Shown one piece after another: positions 60,428 to 64,000 of a stretch of 64,000 nt of DNA. The DNA is from Caenibius sp. WL. Its GTDB lineage: Bacteria > Pseudomonadota > Alphaproteobacteria > Sphingomonadales > Sphingomonadaceae. Below the pieces are notes generated by a model, which saw nothing but the letters and a program-made list of their open reading frames with translations, was not told the origin of the DNA and made no database searches. Where the stretch lies: NCBI RefSeq assembly GCF_019803445.1, contig NZ_CP081844.1, forward strand, positions 2,988,501-3,052,500. The letters are read 5' to 3'. The position numbers and the translations under genes are program-made. Position 1 is the stretch's first letter, and each line of letters starts with the position of its first letter.

Positions 60428-60868
60428 TCAGGCGGAAACCGGAATCAGCAGATGCTGACTGAGGTCCCCCGCGAGATCGAACAGGGAATAGTCCCGCTCG
60501 GAAAAGTGCCATTCGCCGTTTTCACGGACGAAGGCATCGTGATAACGGCCAGCGCAGATCACCTGTAACGGCAGATCGGGCGTGGCCTGCAAAACGGTGT
60601 AGTAGGACCGGCTCGTCGCCGTTCCCGCTTCCTCGTCCACTTCGACAATCGCATTCGTGATGACATGCTTCGTCCGCGGCGTGCCGCAAGGATAGATGCG
60701 GACATTGGCGCGCCACAGCGCCAGCATCGGCTCCGATCCTTCCAGCCATTTGCCGCCCGTCTTGGTCCGGGCTCTGGAAAACAGCGCAGCCACGCCTTCC
60801 AGATCGCCCGCGTCCATCAGTTCGGCGTAGCGGTACAGCAGGTTCTTGATTCTGGTTTCTGCGCCCAT
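60428..60868 (-). CDS. SnoaL/NTF2-like protein
   Basis: A 146-residue NTF2-fold protein beginning AETRIKNLLYRYAELMDAGDLEGVAALF, a SnoaL-type pattern. It ends ERDYSLFDLAGDLSQHLL. No catalytic residues can be fixed by eye. Proteins of this kind in catabolic operons often act as isomerases, hydratases or lactone-forming enzymes. It follows the FadA6-like thiolase after a hairpin-bearing 104-base gap. Confidence 0.8.
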   Translation of the reverse strand: MGAETRIKNLLYRYAELMDAGDLEGVAALFSRARTKTGGKWLEGSEPMLALWRANVRIYPCGTPRTKHVITNAIVEVDEEAGTATSRSYYTVLQATPDLPLQVICAGRYHDAFVRENGEWHFSERDYSLFDLAGDLSQHLLIPVSA

Positions 60869-60889
60869 GATCACCCTCTCCCCAACCGG

Positions 60890-60928
60890 CCTGCCAGCAT
60901 GGTTCGGAAAAGAACCGGCGCCGGCAGG
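60890..60928 (-). other. Intra-operon hairpin
   Basis: CCTGCC (60890 to 60895) pairs with GGCAGG (60923 to 60928) and an inner GGTTC/GAACC stem (60901 to 60905 with 60912 to 60916) lies between two minus-strand genes. It could set relative expression by partial termination or RNA processing. Confidence 0.4.
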
Positions 60929-60972
60929 GAAAACGTGCCTCAAACGGATGAGGCGCAGCAACGCAACGCCGT

Positions 60973-62124
60973 TTAGAGGCGTTCCACAATCGTGACGTTG
61001 GCCTGCCCGCCGCCTTCGCACATCGTCTGCAGACCGTAACGGCCGCCGGTACGCTCCAGCACGTTTAGCAGAGTCGTCATCAGGCGGGCGCCGGTCGCGC
61101 CGATCGGATGGCCGAGCGCGATCCCGCCGCCATAGAGATTCACTTTCTCGTGCGGCACGCCCAGTTCCTGCATCCATGCCAGCGGCACCGATGCGAACGC
61201 TTCGTTGCATTCGAACACGTCGATATCGTCAATCGACATGCCCGCCTTCTGCAACGCATACTTGGTCGCGGGGATCGGGCCGGTGAGCATCCAGATCGGA
61301 TTGTCGGCGCGCACCGACATGTGATGGATGCGGGCGCGCGGCTTGAGGCCGTGATCCTTCACCGCCTGTTCGCTGGCAACCAGCAAGGCGGCCGCGCCGT
61401 CGCAGTTCTGGCTGGCGACACCGGCGGTGATGACACCGCCTTCGTTCACCGGGTTCAAGGCGGCAAGGCCTTCCAGCGTCGTCGTCGGGCGGATGGTTTC
61501 GTCGCGATCCAACCCTTCGAGCGGCGCGATTTCAGACGCGAACCAGCCGTTTTCCGTCGCCGCCTGCGCCCGCTGGTGCGAAGCGAGGCTGAAGCGCTCC
61601 ATTTCCTCGCGGCTGATGTTCCACTTGTTGGCGATCATTTCGGCCGACTTGATCTGGTTCACATCTTCGGTGCCATAACGGGCATCCCAGCCCTTGGCGC
61701 CGATGAAGGGATTTTCGAACCCGAATTGGGTACCGACGATCATCGCCGAGGAGATCGGAATACGGTTCATCGCTTGGCTGCCGCCGGCAACGACCAGATC
61801 CTGCGTCCCGCTCATCACGCCCTGCGCGGCGAAATGCAGCGCCTGCTGCGAAGAACCGCACTGGCGGTCGATAGTCACGCCCGGGACATGTTCGGGCATA
61901 CCAGCCACCAGCCACGCCGTACGGCCGATATCGCCGGACTGGCCGCCGATGGTGTCGCAGCAACCCCACACCACGTCTTCGACCGCATTGGGATCGATTC
62001 CCGTGCGTTCGACCAGCGCGCTGATCGGATGGGCGGCAAGATCGGCCGGATGCATATGGGCAAGGCTGCCCTTCTTGCGGCCGGTGGGAGCGCGGACGGC
62101 GTCGACAATATAGGCTTCAGGCAT
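60973..62124 (-). CDS. fadA6: FadA6-like steroid thiolase
   Basis: A 383-residue thiolase from ATG 62124. Active-site Cys is in VTIDRQCGSSQQAL, His in GGGIALGHPIGATGARL, second Cys in YGLQTMCEGGGQANVTIVERL. The segments ARIHHMSVRADNPIWMLTGPIPATKYAL and QIPISSAM-type (here RIPISSAM) match FadA6 of the mycobacterial HIP pathway by my recollection. It overlaps the upstream ACAD stop by eight bases. Confidence 0.88.
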   Translation of the reverse strand: MPEAYIVDAVRAPTGRKKGSLAHMHPADLAAHPISALVERTGIDPNAVEDVVWGCCDTIGGQSGDIGRTAWLVAGMPEHVPGVTIDRQCGSSQQALHFAAQGVMSGTQDLVVAGGSQAMNRIPISSAMIVGTQFGFENPFIGAKGWDARYGTEDVNQIKSAEMIANKWNISREEMERFSLASHQRAQAATENGWFASEIAPLEGLDRDETIRPTTTLEGLAALNPVNEGGVITAGVASQNCDGAAALLVASEQAVKDHGLKPRARIHHMSVRADNPIWMLTGPIPATKYALQKAGMSIDDIDVFECNEAFASVPLAWMQELGVPHEKVNLYGGGIALGHPIGATGARLMTTLLNVLERTGGRYGLQTMCEGGGQANVTIVERL

Positions 62125-63148
62125 TTTCAGTCTCACGAGCAAAGGTCTGATCGGGGCCAATCGGCTGGGTGAACATGCGGGTCGCGATGCGGCCACGATG
62201 GAACTCTGGTGTACCCCAGTACTGCTTCAGCGCCAATGCGCGCTTGAGGAAGAGATGCACGTCCACTTCCCAGCTATAGCCCATGGCGCCATGCACCTGA
62301 ATGGCCGCGCGGGCAGCCTTTTCCGCCGCTTCCAGCGCCACCAGCTTGGCATGGCTGACACGGGCGCGGGCCTGAATGTCCTGCCGGGCGATATCCGCCG
62401 CCGCGGCCAGAACCACGGGCCGGGCGAATTCGATCGCCACCTGCGCCGAGGCGAGGTGATGCTTCACCGCCTGATAGCTGCCGATGGGCTTGCCGAACTG
62501 CTGGCGTTCCTGCGCATAGGCGACCGCCAGATCGACCGAACGCTGCGCGAGACCGAGGCCCTGCGCGGCGCAGAACAGCGCCCCGCGATCCAGCGCCAGA
62601 TCCCAGTCCGCCTTGCCCAGCTTCGTGGCATTGGCCTCATCCCATTCCACGCGGAACAGGCGGCGGAATGGATCGATGCTGTCCTCACGCGTCAGCGTGA
62701 CCTGATCAGGCGTGGCGAGCCAGGCTTCGCCATCCTTGTGCAGGATGATCGCCCCGGCAAGATCGGCATCGAGCACGTAGAGATTGGCCGGATGCTGAAT
62801 CGCAATCGTGGCCGACGGATCGGCCAGCACATCGCTGCCCGGCGCAAGCGCCGCCAGCAGCGGAGCCGCCACGCCCGCGCTTTCCGCCAGCGGTTCGGGC
62901 AGCACCACATAGCCCGCCTTTTCCGCGATCAGCGCGAAATCGAGTTCGGTCAGCCCCAGGCCGCCCGATTCCTCGGGCAGCAGCAACAGCGTGAAGCCGG
63001 TTTCGACAATCGCCTGCCAGCGTGCATCGTCGCGCGCTTCGCCGGTTTCCATCTGCTTGCGCCAGTGATCGGGCGTGCAGGTGTCCGCGAACAGGGTCTG
63101 CGCCGTTTCGGCGAACATCCGCTGTTCGTCATTGAGGGTAAAATCCAC
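62117..63148 (-). CDS. Acyl-CoA dehydrogenase, small subunit of third pair
   Basis: A 343-residue ACAD. The GTG start at 63148 is preceded by AAGGAGGGG and begins VDFTLNDEQRMFAETAQTLF. It has QFGKPIGSYQAVKHHLASAQ and IQVHGAMGYSWEVDVHLFLKRA. It lies 11 bases after the partner ACAD gene and overlaps the FadA6-like start. The two ACADs are probably subunits of one enzyme. Confidence 0.88.
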   Translation of the reverse strand: MDFTLNDEQRMFAETAQTLFADTCTPDHWRKQMETGEARDDARWQAIVETGFTLLLLPEESGGLGLTELDFALIAEKAGYVVLPEPLAESAGVAAPLLAALAPGSDVLADPSATIAIQHPANLYVLDADLAGAIILHKDGEAWLATPDQVTLTREDSIDPFRRLFRVEWDEANATKLGKADWDLALDRGALFCAAQGLGLAQRSVDLAVAYAQERQQFGKPIGSYQAVKHHLASAQVAIEFARPVVLAAAADIARQDIQARARVSHAKLVALEAAEKAARAAIQVHGAMGYSWEVDVHLFLKRALALKQYWGTPEFHRGRIATRMFTQPIGPDQTFARETENA

Positions 63149-63159
63149 AGTGCCCCTCC

Positions 63160-64000
63160 TTACTTGCGCGGCAGGCCAAGCATACGCTCGGCGATGATGT
63201 TGCGCTGGATCTCGTTCGAACCGGCATAGATCGGCCCGGCGAGAGCGAAGATGTAATCGTCCATCCAGTCGTACGCATAAGCATCCGGCGCTTCCTGCGT
63301 CAATTCGGCCCTGGGGCCGAGGATCGCGAGCGCGGTTTCCGTGAGATGGATGTCCAGTTCCGACCAGAAAATCTTGTTCGTCGACGCTTCCGGCCCGATC
63401 TTGGCCCCCGCCATCAGGCGCGATGCCGTCTGGTAGATGTTCAGCGCATAGGCTTCCGCGTTCATGAACGCGCGCGTGACTTCGGATGCCAGCGCCGGAT
63501 CGGCGGTTTCCTTGTTCGCTTCCCACAGTTCGGCCAGCTTGGCCGCCGCCACCTGATAGCGCGCGGGCGAACGGAGCATCAGCCCGCGTTCGAAGCCGGC
63601 GGTGGCCATGCAGATGTGCCAGCCCTGCCCTTCATCGCCGAGGCGATTGAACGCGGGAACGCGCACGTCTTCGAGGAAGATTTCGGCAAAGCCGACATGG
63701 CCGTTGATCTTCTTGATCGCGTTGACCGTCACCCCGGGGGCGTTGAGCGGGAAGAAGATCAGGCTCATGCCGTGGTGGCGTTCGGTGCCCGGTTCACGGA
63801 ACAGGCCGAAAGCCCAGTCGGCAAAGACCGCGCGGCTCGACCAGATCTTGTGGCCGTTGAGCACGTATTCGTCACCCTCGCGCACGGCGGTGGCGCGCAC
63901 CCCGGCAAGATCGCTGCCCGCCTGCGGTTCGGACCATGCCTGCGCCCAGATTTCCTCGCCCGAGGCCATCGGAGGGAGGAAGCGGGATTTCTGTTCATGC
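63160..64000 (-). CDS. Acyl-CoA dehydrogenase, 5' end beyond the window
   Basis: The frame continues past base 64000 (HEQKSRFLPPMASGEE is read at the edge), so the N-terminal domain is missing; about 280 C-terminal residues are present. AQAWSEPQAGSDLAGVRAT, GHKIWSSRAVFADW and IYAGSNEIQRNIIAERMLGLPRK are seen. The catalytic-Glu position of YEGT is Ala here. It is the large partner of the ACAD at 62117, and the operon extends to its left in transcription order. Confidence 0.9.
   Translation of the reverse strand, partial: HEQKSRFLPPMASGEEIWAQAWSEPQAGSDLAGVRATAVREGDEYVLNGHKIWSSRAVFADWAFGLFREPGTERHHGMSLIFFPLNAPGVTVNAIKKINGHVGFAEIFLEDVRVPAFNRLGDEGQGWHICMATAGFERGLMLRSPARYQVAAAKLAELWEANKETADPALASEVTRAFMNAEAYALNIYQTASRLMAGAKIGPEASTNKIFWSELDIHLTETALAILGPRAELTQEAPDAYAYDWMDDYIFALAGPIYAGSNEIQRNIIAERMLGLPRK

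Noticed and set aside
18039-64000. Mobile element carrying the catabolic genes
   Set aside because: No transposase, integrase, conjugation gene or flanking direct repeat could be identified, so transfer is not supported by anything visible.

Overview
The window reads as chromosomal DNA of a high-GC alphaproteobacterium, most likely a sphingomonad (Novosphingobium, Sphingobium or Sphingomonas type). The reasons are the gene content (TonB receptor beside an MFS carrier, many acyl-CoA dehydrogenases, Baeyer-Villiger monooxygenases, short exported proteins, a Pr6Pr-type membrane protein), the GC-rich codon use, and interspersed palindromic repeats. This is a judgement from gene content; no 16S gene is present.

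Left part (1 to about 18 kb): mixed chromosomal genes. These are rarA (5' end cut off), a conserved hypothetical gene, tRNA-Thr(TGT), an LLM-type oxidoreductase, a glycosyltransferase and glycogen-debranching pair, a KTSC protein, Ku, a GGDEF cyclase, an MscS channel, a Pr6Pr-like membrane protein, an HNH protein, an AraC regulator divergent from a fosmidomycin-resistance-type MFS carrier, and a run of five small exported proteins (15.4 to 18 kb).

Middle part (18 to 52.7 kb): a large catabolic region with seven transcriptional regulators. It holds a heteromeric acyl-CoA dehydrogenase pair, a crotonase with a class III CoA-transferase, two Baeyer-Villiger monooxygenases, two HSL-type esterases, several SDRs, a zinc-independent MDR reductase, a luciferase-like monooxygenase, a sterol-desaturase-family oxidase, an Old-Yellow-Enzyme/FeS/FAD reductase, a Gfo/Idh protein beside a COQ4-like protein, and a TonB receptor with an MFS carrier for uptake. 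Three divergent or autoregulated promoters share a 14-bp palindromic element (TAAGTR-N2-YACTYA), which suggests one regulon, possibly run by the TetR gene at 35976.

Right part (52.7 to 64 kb): one long minus-strand operon that runs in from beyond the window. Its proteins closely resemble those of the actinobacterial steroid C/D-ring (KstR2-type) pathway: FadD3-like ligase, IpdF-like SDR, FadE30-like and partner acyl-CoA dehydrogenases, FadA6-like thiolase and an Rv3548c-like SDR. A delta5-3-ketosteroid isomerase with Tyr14, Asp38 and Asp99 intact, a MaoC hydratase and a second thiolase accompany them. Together with the LuxR-type regulator (compare TeiR/TesR of Comamonas), the region is best read as a steroid or steroid-like polycyclic isoprenoid degradation locus. 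The unusual feature is that it adds a Baeyer-Villiger, esterase and dehydrogenase branch under a common operator.
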